Shown here one piece after another: positions 45,255-54,703 of a stretch of 64,000 bases of DNA. Position numbers and translations under genes: made by a program. Every line of letters starts with the position of its first letter. Within the stretch, counting starts at the first letter, position 1. Source of the DNA: Actinomycetota bacterium. GTDB lineage: Bacteria; Actinomycetota; Acidimicrobiia; IMCC26256; PALSA-610. The notes beneath the pieces are model-generated. The model worked only from the letters and a program-made list of their open reading frames with translations. It was not told the DNA's origin and did no database searches. The DNA lies in assembly GCA_005773635.1 (NCBI GenBank), contig SXHN01000122.1, forward strand, positions 62,001 through 126,000, given 5' to 3'.

Positions 45255-45577
45255 CTCCGACATTCCGCGACGAGAGCCTTCGCGAAGGCTTTGTCGTCAT
45301 TAGTTGCGTTGCTTTGCGATGCAAACACATTGCGCACATACAAACGAGCCGCATCCGGATTGACCCGATCTACCTGTTCAGCGTTGTTGAGCTTGACGTA
45401 TCGATCACTGAATCGCTTCGTAAGGCCATCGAGGACACATTTGGCTTGAGGCTCAGTCAACCCGCTCTTCAATAAATCGCTCGTCGCCTCGGCCACTGTG
45501 TACTCGTCGGTGGCGCAACCTGCGAGGCCCGCCACGACCAACCCAACACTTACAAGCCGAGCCAACCGTTTCATCAA
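45251..45577 (-). CDS. Small predicted lipoprotein
   Basis: A 108-residue protein with a lipoprotein signal peptide (RLVSVGLVVAGLAGC, lipobox LAGC at residue 21) and a helical mature domain with two cysteines (AKCVLDGL and VAECRS) that could form a disulfide. No family recognised. It follows the unknown 410-residue gene on the same strand with a 42-base gap, and converges on pyrE. Confidence 0.65.
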   Translation of the reverse strand: MMKRLARLVSVGLVVAGLAGCATDEYTVAEATSDLLKSGLTEPQAKCVLDGLTKRFSDRYVKLNNAEQVDRVNPDAARLYVRNVFASQSNATNDDKAFAKALVAECRS

Positions 45578-45619
45578 CGTCGAGCCTAGGCAACAGCTGA
45601 GCCGAGGTTCGGGTGCAAG

Positions 45620-46852
45620 CTAGAAGCTTATTTCGGGATTGAGTAACCACAGTGTGTTGAGAAACGCCATCGCTGCGAAATACAAGCGACGCTGCTCCCC
45701 GTCGAAGGCTGCCGCATCAAGGCAAGCAAGTGTGTACTTCACAAGATGTGCATCTGCATGCACGGCCGCTCGATTCACCAATACAGCGGTGAGGTCATCC
45801 AGGAATTCTTCCGGGGCAAGCCACATCACCGCAGCTGCAGATTGCGGCGACACGTCCAACGCCGCAATAGCCCTTCCGACGTCGACTACGTCAGCCGGCG
45901 TCACTTCATGGGTCGGCACAAACCGAGTGGGCAGATCAACCGCGCTCAACGCGGCGCGAAACCCGACGACGTACGTCGCCGCAACCGCAACTGCGGCTTT
46001 CTTCATGCTTGGTGCGGTACCCAGCGCTCCTTGGGTCATCGTCAAGCAGTGGCTCCAGCCATAGGCGGAATGGGTCGTGGGCTCGGCAAGCATCGACAGC
46101 GCAGCGGCTCGCAACAGTACGCGCGCGGCATCACCCAACGCTTCGGCAGCGACCGGACCCGCTAACAAATTGCTCGCCATTTGGTTCTGTTCAGCTTGGT
46201 GCATGATCGGAAAAATAAAACTGCTGCCTGGAATGCCGAGTTGAGGCACATGCTGCAACGATTCGCGCAGCGATACCGCCTCAGGTTGCATCTCCAAGAA
46301 ATCTTGGTCGCTCACCCACTGCATGCGCAGTGCGGAATTACGCGCCAACTCGCGAACCAATGGCCGCAGCGTGTGTGCAAGGTCTCCTCCGCGCGGAGCG
46401 ACTCGGGGCAGTAGGTACAAGAAAATCGAACCGTGAGCGGCGGCGGCGAGACTTGGTAACACTGTCGGGGCGAGCAACGCACCAAGCTGATGGGGGCGCG
46501 CTGCTCCAGCGAGAAAACGTGCGGCAGCATCCGCGCTCTCCAGGTCGCTCGCGTCTACTGCTGCAGCAAGATACTCGGCTGCGATATTCAACGAGTCAAA
46601 CGAGCGCACCGCTGGATCTGGAGCTGGCGGCGAAAAGCGTTCATACTCCGCAGCCATATCAGCAATGCGCGATCGTGCCACGATCCGATTCGATTCGTTC
46701 ACCATCGGCAGCAACGCCGCACGAGCGGTCAACTCAAGTGGGGCGTGCAGCACGAAGGAGTTTGCTGGTGCTTCTCGCGGAATCGCAATTTGGCGCGCAA
46801 CCGTATCCACCAGTTGAGCATCCGACCATTCAGAGTATGAGAAGCTTGTCAT
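45620..46852 (-). CDS. Unknown protein divergent from soxR
   Basis: A 410-residue, largely helical and Ala-rich protein starting at the ATG at 46852 (MTSFSYSEWSDAQLVDTV). Conserved-looking His-bearing segments include AAHGSIFLYLLPRV, TTHSAYGWSHCLTMTQGALG and DAHLVKYTLACLDAA, distantly reminiscent of questin-oxidase-like (DUF4243) proteins, but I cannot confirm that. There is no signal peptide. Its promoter faces soxR across a palindrome, so it is probably a SoxR-controlled redox-response gene. Confidence 0.6.
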   Translation of the reverse strand: MTSFSYSEWSDAQLVDTVARQIAIPREAPANSFVLHAPLELTARAALLPMVNESNRIVARSRIADMAAEYERFSPPAPDPAVRSFDSLNIAAEYLAAAVDASDLESADAAARFLAGAARPHQLGALLAPTVLPSLAAAAHGSIFLYLLPRVAPRGGDLAHTLRPLVRELARNSALRMQWVSDQDFLEMQPEAVSLRESLQHVPQLGIPGSSFIFPIMHQAEQNQMASNLLAGPVAAEALGDAARVLLRAAALSMLAEPTTHSAYGWSHCLTMTQGALGTAPSMKKAAVAVAATYVVGFRAALSAVDLPTRFVPTHEVTPADVVDVGRAIAALDVSPQSAAAVMWLAPEEFLDDLTAVLVNRAAVHADAHLVKYTLACLDAAAFDGEQRRLYFAAMAFLNTLWLLNPEISF

Positions 46853-46855
46853 GAT

Positions 46856-46885
46856 CCTAAAGTACAAGTTAAAGTGAACTTTAGG
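46856..46885. promoter_or_regulatory. SoxR-type operator palindrome
   Basis: CCTAAAGT (46856-46863) and ACTTTAGG (46878-46885) form a perfect 8-bp inverted repeat with a 14-base centre that itself contains CAAGTT...AACTT. It resembles the CCTCAAG..CTTGAGG class of SoxR operators and lies between soxR and the divergent unknown gene. Confidence 0.55.
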
Positions 46886-46921
46886 TCAAGGCACTTTCCG
46901 AATATTCTTTGGAGTCTCCAG

Positions 46922-47383
46922 ATGAACTCGAACGAATGGCTATCAATCGGCGAACTCAGTCATCGCACCGGTGTCGCGTCATCGGCATTGCGGTACTACG
47001 AGACCCAAGGGCTCATTACTGCATCCCGAAGCGAAGGCGGCCAACGACGATTTCCACGAGAAGTCTTGCGCAGAGTCGGCTTTATCAAGATCGCGCAAGG
47101 TATCGGTCTCGAGCTCGAACAGATCCAAGCTTGTTTGGTCTCGCTACCGAATTCCCGCACGCCCACGAAGGCGGACTGGGAGCGGCTTTCGCGGAGTTGG
47201 AAGCCGCTCCTCGATGAACGAGTCGCGACGCTCGCGCGCCTGCGCGACCAGCTCAGCGATTGCATCGGATGCGGGTGCCTCTCACTGCGATCGTGCGCGC
47301 TGTACAACCCCGACGACAGTGCAGCACGCTACGGCCCGGGTGCTCGCTATCTGCTCGGCGACATTCCGAGCTCACGTACCTGA
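46922..47383 (+). CDS. soxR: Redox-sensitive MerR-family regulator SoxR
   Basis: A 153-residue regulator from the ATG at 46922, which has GGAG at 7-base spacing. The MerR winged HTH is LSIGELSHRTGVASSALRYYETQGLI (residues 6-31), followed by the dimerisation helix, and the [2Fe-2S] ligands are in DCIGCGCLSLRSCALYNPDD (C-x2-C-x-C-x5-C), exactly the SoxR pattern. It activates promoters on oxidation by redox-cycling compounds. It is divergent from an unknown gene. Confidence 0.93.
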   Translation: MNSNEWLSIGELSHRTGVASSALRYYETQGLITASRSEGGQRRFPREVLRRVGFIKIAQGIGLELEQIQACLVSLPNSRTPTKADWERLSRSWKPLLDERVATLARLRDQLSDCIGCGCLSLRSCALYNPDDSAARYGPGARYLLGDIPSSRT

Positions 47384-47435
47384 CATCGATCGCGCGCATG
47401 TTCGTGTCCGAGCAATTCATCGCTAGCATGCGCCA

Positions 47436-48854
47436 GTGACCGTTGACCGCGCACCGAAACCACATCGCGGCACAAGCACATCGAACTTCGGAGTTGGGGC
47501 ACGCGAAAACCACGATTCCAGCGCTTTTTATGAACGCTTCCGCGCGCCCGTGATCTCCGACGATTCCGAAGTGCATCCCCCCCAAGCCATCACGCAACCC
47601 TTTGTGTGCGGAGACGCTCGAAACATGGATTCGGTGGCCGATGGGTCAGTTGCGCTCGTCGTGACGTCTCCGCCCTACTTCGCAGGTAAGCAGTACGAAC
47701 AAGAATTGGAACGCGAAGGAATTCCTGCCTCGTATCTTGAGTACCTCGAAATGTTGACTGACGTTTTTCGAGAATGCGTCCGCACGTTGGAGCCCGGGGG
47801 TCGCATCGCTGTCAATGTCGCCAATCTCGGCCGCAAGCCGTACCGCAGCTTGTCGGCTGACGTGATCCGCATTCTCGAACACGACTTGGGATTGCTCTTG
47901 CGTGGCGAAGTCATCTGGCAAAAAGGTGACGGAGCTAGTGGTTCGTGCGCGTGGGGTTCATTTCGCAGCGCGGCCAACCCAGTGCTGCGCGACATCTCAG
48001 AACGGATCATCGTCGCCAGTAAAGGGCGTTTCGACCGTGCGCACTCGACAAAGCAACGATCCAGCCAGGGCCTTCCGTTCGAAAACACGATCGCCACAGA
48101 AGACTTCATGGCACTAACCCTCGACGTTTGGTCCATTCCCGCCGAAAGCGCTCGGCGAGTTGGGCATCCGGCGCCATTCCCAGTCGAACTGCCGGAACAA
48201 CTCATTCGTCTCTACACCTTCGCCGGTGATCTTGTCTTGGATCCATTTATGGGTAGCGGATCCGCGCTTGTCGCAGCATCGCGTTTGGGACGCCGCTATG
48301 TCGGCTACGACCTTGACCCGAGTTACGTCGAAATCGCGAAAAATCGCGTGGAGCAAGAAGGTTCGCCGGCGATCACATCGAAATTAGATGTTGCACCGAA
48401 CCAAGCCGCTGCTGCAAAAGTGGTCGAGGCCGCAATCGAATCAGCTGGGTTCACCATTGCTGGTCGCGACGTTCGTATCGCGCGCACGGGTGTGGTGATT
48501 CCGTTCGTCGTCGCCGACCAAACCGACCAAACCTGGCACATCGACGTCGCGGGACCAAACACCTCGCACCGCGCCGGTATGGCACGCACCGAAGTCGTCT
48601 GGAAAACGCTCGGGCGCGCGTCTGCAACCGCGATCGCTCGGGGTGGCATTCGCTTGCTCGTGCTCACCGCTGCGCCGCCGCGGCGGCCTAGCGAAGGCGA
48701 CACCGCATTGCGCGCAGCCGGACCCACCGCCATTTTCGACGTCATCAATTTCCGTTCGGAAGCGGCCGTGCAGCGGTTGGCCTACTACGCCACATCCGGG
48801 GGGATTGCGGGGCCTGAGATCGGATTCTGGACCTCTCAAGATTTGAAGAGCTAA
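47436..48854 (+). CDS. Orphan DNA methyltransferase with C-terminal extension
   Basis: A 472-residue SAM-dependent DNA methyltransferase. The catalytic motif TSPPYFAGKQY (residue 70 region) precedes the SAM-binding DPFMGSGSALVAASRLGRRYVGYDLDPSY (residue 270 region), the beta-class order; SPPY is most common in N4-cytosine enzymes. After residue 310 comes an extra domain of about 150 residues with WHIDVAGP, RTEVVWKTLGRA and RLLVLTAAPPRR segments that I do not recognise. No restriction enzyme is adjacent. The start is GTG, and later starts cannot be excluded. Confidence 0.85.
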   Translation: MTVDRAPKPHRGTSTSNFGVGARENHDSSAFYERFRAPVISDDSEVHPPQAITQPFVCGDARNMDSVADGSVALVVTSPPYFAGKQYEQELEREGIPASYLEYLEMLTDVFRECVRTLEPGGRIAVNVANLGRKPYRSLSADVIRILEHDLGLLLRGEVIWQKGDGASGSCAWGSFRSAANPVLRDISERIIVASKGRFDRAHSTKQRSSQGLPFENTIATEDFMALTLDVWSIPAESARRVGHPAPFPVELPEQLIRLYTFAGDLVLDPFMGSGSALVAASRLGRRYVGYDLDPSYVEIAKNRVEQEGSPAITSKLDVAPNQAAAAKVVEAAIESAGFTIAGRDVRIARTGVVIPFVVADQTDQTWHIDVAGPNTSHRAGMARTEVVWKTLGRASATAIARGGIRLLVLTAAPPRRPSEGDTALRAAGPTAIFDVINFRSEAAVQRLAYYATSGGIAGPEIGFWTSQDLKS

Positions 48855-49763
48855 GTGCGCGATCACGATGACCTGAAAGCTCGGCTCGCGCTTCGTTACG
48901 AACGTCTGGCCGAACGAAATCGGGTCGGGTTCATCATCGCGGTCGGTCGGCGGTTCGTCGCCATTAAAGGGCTCGACGCTGCCGGACTGTTGGCGTTAGA
49001 ACTGTTTACGGTTGTCATACCGCTGATGTTGTTGGGCTTCAGCTACGCCAGCGACTTCAGCGCCGAGCTCAGTTTCGGCGATCTGCTGATACGACGACTC
49101 GACCTCGATGGGGCATCGGCAGAAGTGGTTCGATCGACGTTCGGAAATGGTGCAGCACTGCGTTCGACTTGGACAGTGATCGGGTTAGCCGGTTTCCTAC
49201 TTTGGGGTCTCGGCACCGCGCCGGTCGTCGCTCGTATCTTCGCTGACGCTTGGCATCGGGATCGCTTCTCGTTCGGCAGGGAGCTGTGCCGCGGCTTCGC
49301 GTGGTTTCTCGCGTACTTGGTTTCGATGGCGCTTTCGGAGTCTGCCGTAGTGCGCGCTACAGGGCTGATCAGTAGAGACAATCCAGTCGCCGCCTTCGCG
49401 GTCGGGCTTTTGCCCGTATTCGTTCTTTGGTCGATTACCCCCATGATCTTGCTTCGCGACGGCGCAGCTGGATGGTCCTCGCTCGCACGCGCGGGGCTCG
49501 CTGGCGTTTTGATCGATGGCATCATCTTGCGAGTGACCGGTCGGATCGTTCTGCCCGCATTACTCGATGGCTGGGTGGAGTTCGGTCCCATCGGTGTGGC
49601 AATGGCTCTCATGACCTGGTGTGGTATCCAAGCCTTCGCATGGGTAGCGACAGCTTGTGTCGGCGCGGTGCTCTGGGAACGGGCCGCACCACCCGATGTC
49701 GTAGTTGAGGCCCAAACCGCTGCGAACCGTCGCGTCTGGCGTTGGCGACCAGACAGGCGGTAG
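48855..49763 (+). CDS. YihY-like membrane protein
   Basis: A 302-residue integral membrane protein starting with GTG directly after the methyltransferase stop. Six hydrophobic segments are visible between residues 35 and 275, with an Ala/Gly-rich character and a basic C-terminus (RRVWRWRPDRR), consistent with the YihY family once called ribonuclease BN. No enzymatic activity is established for this family. Confidence 0.65.
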   Translation: MRDHDDLKARLALRYERLAERNRVGFIIAVGRRFVAIKGLDAAGLLALELFTVVIPLMLLGFSYASDFSAELSFGDLLIRRLDLDGASAEVVRSTFGNGAALRSTWTVIGLAGFLLWGLGTAPVVARIFADAWHRDRFSFGRELCRGFAWFLAYLVSMALSESAVVRATGLISRDNPVAAFAVGLLPVFVLWSITPMILLRDGAAGWSSLARAGLAGVLIDGIILRVTGRIVLPALLDGWVEFGPIGVAMALMTWCGIQAFAWVATACVGAVLWERAAPPDVVVEAQTAANRRVWRWRPDRR

Positions 49764-49815
49764 CAACACGACGAGGTATTTGGCACAGGCTCTCGATCTT
49801 TGACATCATGTCAAT

Positions 49816-50487
49816 GTGGCTCGTGACGTTGGCAGACGCGCGCGGCGGTGGCACGTGGCGACCGCGGCTGTAACAGCAATCGCTTTGGTCGTGCAACTGG
49901 TGAATAACATTCTCGAAACACCCGGGCGTGGCTTCGCTCCCGATCTCGACGCGTACGGCTCGGCGTTGCAACGGACGGTCACCTGGTCGAGCTTTTTCAC
50001 GACGCAGAGCAACATGTTGGTGCTCTTGGCCGCGGTACTGCTTGCCGTACTGCCGGGTCGCACCGAACAGTGGGTGTCATGGGTCCGGTTGTCGGGCCTC
50101 GTCGGGATCACGATCACGTTTGTCGTGAATCTGTTGGTGCTACGGCCAATCACGGCGGACCTTTACTCCGGTATCTGGGTCCTGACCGACTTCTCGCTTC
50201 ACTACCTGACGCCGGCGATGTGCGTCTCGGGTTGGGTCTTGTTCGGACCACGGCCACGTATGAGCACAAAGGTCTTTAAGCTGTTCCTCGTGTGGCCGGC
50301 AATTTGGCTCGCTTACACCTTTGCTCGGGGCGCGATCATCGGGTGGTATCCGTATCCATTTCTCGATGTCACCGAACTCGGGTACGCACAGGTGCTCCTC
50401 GCTACGGCATGCGTGCTGGCAATCGGGCTCGCGGTAGCTCGCGCGTTCGTATCGCTCGATGCACGGCTCGCGGCTCGGCCGAATTGA
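49816..50487 (+). CDS. Pr6Pr family membrane protein
   Basis: A 223-residue membrane protein with six predicted helices. Typical family segments are SFFTTQSNMLVLLAAVLL near residue 60, LTDFSLHYLTPAMCVSGW and GAIIGWYPYPFLDV. The family is common in actinobacteria near membrane or transport genes; its function is unknown. Confidence 0.75.
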   Translation: MARDVGRRARRWHVATAAVTAIALVVQLVNNILETPGRGFAPDLDAYGSALQRTVTWSSFFTTQSNMLVLLAAVLLAVLPGRTEQWVSWVRLSGLVGITITFVVNLLVLRPITADLYSGIWVLTDFSLHYLTPAMCVSGWVLFGPRPRMSTKVFKLFLVWPAIWLAYTFARGAIIGWYPYPFLDVTELGYAQVLLATACVLAIGLAVARAFVSLDARLAARPN

Positions 50488-50592
50488 CCTCGCTCGCGTA
50501 ACGCGCTTCGCTTGCTCGCTGGCCCGATCGTTCGTCAAGCTTGGTATCAGTGCGGTTGTCGACGATGTGGATGGGCACTCGGGGAGTAGATC

Positions 50593-50988
50593 GTGGTGAA
50601 GATCGTGATCGGTGTGGACCGTTCGGCGAGGGCATCGCGTGCCCTGAGCGAGGGTGCGACGCTCGCGATGGCGCTCGGCGCCGAGGTACACCTCGTGACT
50701 GCGTTCTCCGACAACGCGCGCGGGCCGGTCACGGTCACCGATGAGCGCAAGCTCGCGGAGCGCGACCTCGAACAGATCGCGAGTCGTTCCGGGTTGCGCA
50801 GCGCCGTCCTCCATGCGCTCCCGGCCAAGCCCGACAAGGCGATCGTGCAGGTTGCCGCCGAGCAGGGGGCCGACATGATCGTGATCGGCAACGTCGGCGC
50901 GCAGGGCACGCGCCGCGTGCTCGGCAGCATCGCCAGCGCCGTCGTCGCCCACGCACCGTGCAGCGTGCTCGTGGTGAAGACGAGCTGA
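50593..50988 (+). CDS. Universal stress protein family protein
   Basis: A 131-residue single UspA domain. It opens with KIVIGVDRSARASRAL and ends with IGNVGAQGTRRVLGSIASAVVAHAPCSVLVVK, the nucleotide-binding motif of ATP-binding USPs. GTG starts at 50593 and 50596 are both possible, with GGGGAG a few bases upstream. Usually induced by starvation or respiratory stress. It opens the more GC-rich part of the window. Confidence 0.85.
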   Translation: MVKIVIGVDRSARASRALSEGATLAMALGAEVHLVTAFSDNARGPVTVTDERKLAERDLEQIASRSGLRSAVLHALPAKPDKAIVQVAAEQGADMIVIGNVGAQGTRRVLGSIASAVVAHAPCSVLVVKTS

Positions 50989-51065
50989 TCGCCTCGACAA
51001 CTCGGGTGTGAGTGCCGCCACGGTGTTGCGCGCACTGCGGTCGGTCGGCGCCGAGACGCGAGCGA

Positions 51066-53840
51066 TCAGGTCGGGTCGAGCGCGGTGGTTTCCGCGTCTT
51101 CGATGATGGCGTTGAGGTTGTCGATCGCCATGGCGATCGCTTCGTCGACCGAGAGGCTGCGGCCGTGGTCGACGGCGTGTTCGAAGGAGCTCGCGCCCAG
51201 GTGGTGCTCCATTTCCGCGACGGCAGCGCGGCGGGTGGGTTCCCAGAGTGAGGTCTCGTCGGGCTCGGTGAATCCGCTGGCGCCGTAGAGCACGGCGGCG
51301 GCTTCGTGGCGCCCGCCGCGGATGAGCACCGCCGCGGTAGCAAGGAACTGGGTACGCGCGATCTCGCGGTACCGCAGCGAGCGGTAGAGCCCGAGCGCGG
51401 CGCGCGTGCGAGATGCCGACGCGGCGATGTCGGAGCTCGCCGTCGCGAGGAAACCCAGTGCGGTCGTCGCGATGAAGGGGTTTTCGAGCACGGTGGCGAG
51501 CTCCGCCGAACGCTCGAGAAGTGGGATTCCGGTTTCGATATCGCCCGCCAGCACCCGGACCAAGCCCGCCGAGAGGCTCGCGTGCATCAACGAGAGCGGG
51601 CTTTCCAGATTCCGAGCGATCTCGGGAAGCTCGGCAACTGCATCGAGCGCGTCATCCGGCCGACCGAGATTCACGAGTGCAAGGCCACGCAGCCCGCGCG
51701 CCTCGATGACGGTGTAGATGTCGTCGGCTTGGGTGGCGATCCGGAGCTGTTCATCGGCCGCATCGAGGGCAAGGTCGTACATTCCCCCGTAGAAGGCCGA
51801 GACAACGAGAAAGCCGCGCGGAAATGCGGGGAACGGGAACGCGTGCCGATCGGCGAGTTCGCAGCTGCGAAGGCCAAGTTCGACGCCTCGTTCGTACTCC
51901 GCTTGCACGTAGCGGTCGTAGCTCGCAAGGGCAATCAGCACAGCGGCCGCCGCATGGTCTGGCTCACCGATCGCGCCGAGCGCCTCGGCGGCGGCCGCCG
52001 CAAACGCGGTCCCTGTGCGGGTTCCGTAGAGCGGCGTCGTCGGAACCGTCCCGAAGAGTGCTGCGAGCGCGTCCAGGTCCTGTGATTCGACTGCGTAGGA
52101 GACCGCTGCGCGCCAGTTGTCGAGTTCGCGCTCGAGGTTGACGACCCATGCCGCGGCGTCGCGTCCGCGAATTGCGGTCGAGCAATCGATCAGGAACCGT
52201 AGGCACCACGCCAGGTGAGCCGTGCGGGCGCGCTCGACCTGGCCGCGCTCTTCGAGGCGTTCGGCCCCGTACTGGCGGATGGTCTCGAGCATGCGGTAGC
52301 GGGTTGCGCCGTTGATCTCGTCCGCGACGAGCATCGACCGGCGGACCAACGCGTCGAGGATGTCGACCACGTCGTGGTGCTCGATCTCACCGCGAGGGAC
52401 GACGTGTTCCGCCGCGGTGAGGGTGAAGCCACCCGCGAAGGTAGACGCCCAATTGAGCGCTGTGCGGTCGACTTCTTCGAGCAGCTCATAACTCCAGTCG
52501 ACGGTGGCCTGCAGCGTGTGGTGTCGCCCGAGCGAACTCCGACCGCCGCGGGTGAGGAGGCGGAACCGCTGGTCGAGTCGTTCCGAGATCTCCGCTGGTG
52601 TCAGCGACTGCACGCGTGCCGCCGCCAACTCGAGCGCGAGCGGAATCCCGTCCAGGCGCCGACAGATCTCGCCGATCGCCTCGACGCTCCGCTGGTCGAG
52701 GCGTAGGTCGGACCGGACCGACTGCGCGCGGGCGAGGAACAGCCGTGCTGCGGCGGTCTCGACGATCTCGTTCGGCGCCTCGCCGGCCGCGGGTGTGCGG
52801 AGCGATCGAACGGCGAGGATCTGCTCGCCTTCGACGGCAAGGCCTTCTCGACTCGTCGCGAGGATCGAGACGTCGGCGCACGACCGGGCGAGCTGCTCGA
52901 CGAGTGTGGCGACCGCGTCGAGGACGTGCTCGCAGTTGTCGAGGATGAGCAGCGAGTGGTGATGGCGCAGCCGGCCGACGAGCGCGTTTGCCGCGGTACC
53001 CGCGCCAGCCGTGTCGATGCCGAGCGCATCACCGACCGCCACGGCCACGCCGTCGTCGCTGGTCACCGAGGCGAGATCGCAGAACCAAGCGCCGTCGCGG
53101 AACGAGTCGGCCTGTTCCGCCGCGACGTGCAACGCCAGGCGCGTCTTGCCGACTCCACCCACGCCGGTGAGCGTCACGATCCGATGCGCGTCGAGCGCCT
53201 TCGCCACCGCGGCCACGTCGTCGACCCGACCGATGAACTCGCTCAACTGGACAGGAAGATTGCCCGGGAGATTGTCGAGCGACCGCAACGGCGCGAAGGG
53301 AGCGCCTCCGAGGTCGAGTTGCCACACTCGCTCGGCTCGTGAGAGGTCTCGGAGCCGGTGATCACCCAGGTCGATGAGCGGGACCGAAGTGCCGCCGAGA
53401 CCCGCGGTGATCGCGGAACACACCACCTGTCCGCCGTGCGCAATCGCCATGAGTCGCGCGGCTCGGTTGACGGCCGGACCGAAGTAGTCGTCGTCGCGCT
53501 CCTCTGCGGCACCGGTGTGCAGGCCCATCCGTACCTTGATCACGCCGACATCGGCAGGCCACGACTCCTCAGCGAGGGCTCCCTGCGCGCGCCGAGCGGC
53601 TTCGAGCGCGGCAGCGGCATCCCGGAACGCAGCCGCGACGCCGTCGCCCATCGTCGAGAACACTCGACCCCCAAACGACGAGATCGCGCTGCGCACGATC
53701 TCGTCATGGCGACCGAGCGCGACCCTCATCGACCCGGGAGCCTGCTCCCAAAGCCTCGTCGAACCCTCGATGTCGGTGAAGAGAAACGTGACAACACCGC
53801 CGGAACCTCCGTCGGAAGCACTGATCTCGCACCCCTGCAT
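51066..53840 (-). CDS. Adenylate/guanylate cyclase-like and ATPase regulator
   Basis: 924 residues from the ATG at 53840 (MQGCEISASDGG); the 135-residue track extension is upstream noise. Domains in order: a class III nucleotide cyclase (TFLFTDIEGSTRLWEQ near residue 20; FSTMGDGVAAAF), an AfsR/LuxR-like ATPase with P-loop GVGGVGKTRLAL near residue 240 and Walker B HSLLILDNCEHVLDA, an ARM/winged-helix region (LGRHHTLQATVDWSYELL), and a TPR-like helical C-terminus. No DNA-binding HTH is seen at the C-terminus. It is probably a signalling ATPase of a type common in Acidimicrobiia. Confidence 0.85.
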   Translation of the reverse strand: MQGCEISASDGGSGGVVTFLFTDIEGSTRLWEQAPGSMRVALGRHDEIVRSAISSFGGRVFSTMGDGVAAAFRDAAAALEAARRAQGALAEESWPADVGVIKVRMGLHTGAAEERDDDYFGPAVNRAARLMAIAHGGQVVCSAITAGLGGTSVPLIDLGDHRLRDLSRAERVWQLDLGGAPFAPLRSLDNLPGNLPVQLSEFIGRVDDVAAVAKALDAHRIVTLTGVGGVGKTRLALHVAAEQADSFRDGAWFCDLASVTSDDGVAVAVGDALGIDTAGAGTAANALVGRLRHHHSLLILDNCEHVLDAVATLVEQLARSCADVSILATSREGLAVEGEQILAVRSLRTPAAGEAPNEIVETAAARLFLARAQSVRSDLRLDQRSVEAIGEICRRLDGIPLALELAAARVQSLTPAEISERLDQRFRLLTRGGRSSLGRHHTLQATVDWSYELLEEVDRTALNWASTFAGGFTLTAAEHVVPRGEIEHHDVVDILDALVRRSMLVADEINGATRYRMLETIRQYGAERLEERGQVERARTAHLAWCLRFLIDCSTAIRGRDAAAWVVNLERELDNWRAAVSYAVESQDLDALAALFGTVPTTPLYGTRTGTAFAAAAAEALGAIGEPDHAAAAVLIALASYDRYVQAEYERGVELGLRSCELADRHAFPFPAFPRGFLVVSAFYGGMYDLALDAADEQLRIATQADDIYTVIEARGLRGLALVNLGRPDDALDAVAELPEIARNLESPLSLMHASLSAGLVRVLAGDIETGIPLLERSAELATVLENPFIATTALGFLATASSDIAASASRTRAALGLYRSLRYREIARTQFLATAAVLIRGGRHEAAAVLYGASGFTEPDETSLWEPTRRAAVAEMEHHLGASSFEHAVDHGRSLSVDEAIAMAIDNLNAIIEDAETTALDPT

Positions 53841-54026
53841 CGGCCCAGTATCGCATGGATGGCCCTGCTGTGAGAACAGGACTCGACCGGGAAGAGCGGC
53901 CGGCCCATCAGAATGCGTCGCGACGCGCTGCCCCCGGCGTCGGCTGCGGCACACCTCGAACGATACGGCCCCTGCCTCCCGCAGCGCACTGACGAGTCGG
54001 CGAGCCTGCGCGCCGGTGGCGAGCCC

Positions 54027-54100
54027 GACACCAGAGGAGACACAACTCGAACCCCACGTTGAACTGGGCAAACGTTGTCGAAACGACAACACGAGTGCAA
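54027..54100 (+). repeat. 74-nt repeat, copy 1
   Basis: Aligns without gaps to 58162-58235 with 56 of 74 identities (hand count). It contains the palindrome GTTGTCGAAACGACAAC (54074-54090). It lies upstream of the cyclase-ATPase gene and overlaps the ORF-track start of the HTH gene. Confidence 0.7.
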
Positions 54101-54103
54101 GTA

Positions 54104-54490
54104 ATGGGACGGTACTCCAACCCAAACATCGTGACGCGTCTAAAGCGCGTTCTCTCCGGTCAGGGCCAAGATCGGGTGTCCCATCGACCCGTCCCATCGC
54201 TACCGACAAATCGGACAAGAATCGACGCCGAAGCCGGGGAGACATTGCATGCGCTCGCGAATCGCCTCGGAATCGAGCGTGGACTTATCGCGGACCTGTT
54301 GCGCGAGCGCGGCGTCGCGGTGAAGTGCCGCCTCGTCGACGCCGTTGACATCGAGGCGGCGACGGACCTGTATACCTCGGGACTATCCCTGGCGAAGGTC
54401 GGCGAGCACTTCGGTGTGAGCGCCTGGAGCGTGTTGAGAGCGTTCCGGTCGAGTGGCGTGCCAACGCGGAAGCCGCGCCGGAGTCCTTGA
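54104..54490 (+). CDS. Small helix-turn-helix protein
   Basis: A 128-residue basic protein from the ATG at 54104 (MGRYSNPNIVTRLKRVL); the earlier start at 54059 lies inside a repeat. Two HTH-like segments are visible: HALANRLGIERGLIADLLRERGV (residues 50-75) and ATDLYTSGLSLAKVGEHFGVSAWSVLRAFRSSGV (residues 90-122), the latter like the C-terminal HTH of serine recombinases and some transposases. No catalytic domain is present, so it may be a recombinase remnant or an independent DNA-binding protein. Confidence 0.6.
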   Translation: MGRYSNPNIVTRLKRVLSGQGQDRVSHRPVPSLPTNRTRIDAEAGETLHALANRLGIERGLIADLLRERGVAVKCRLVDAVDIEAATDLYTSGLSLAKVGEHFGVSAWSVLRAFRSSGVPTRKPRRSP

Positions 54491-54703
54491 CGCTCGGCAC
54501 GTAATTCGCAACCGCCGGTCGAAGCGCGATCCCTGCTGTGAGCCCACGGACGGAGCGGGCGAATCGACGGGACGCAACGAATCGGCGCGTTCGACACGAC
54601 ACCGACCTCACGCACGCTCCCATGGGAACGCGAATCGACGGAGAGAAGCGCGATCGGTCTACCGAGCGAGCTCTGTGGAGTCCGGCTTCAGGATCTCTAT
54701 CGC
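54491..54703. other. Spacer without a recognisable feature
   Basis: Between the HTH gene and the PadR promoter the sequence has no ORF with coding character, no strong hairpin and no RNA gene I can identify. Confidence 0.5.

Noticed and set aside
53841-54245. 135-residue N-terminal extension of the cyclase-ATPase ORF
   Set aside because: It has no cyclase-family character and overlaps the 74-nt repeat and the HTH gene; the ATG at 53840 starts the domain naturally.
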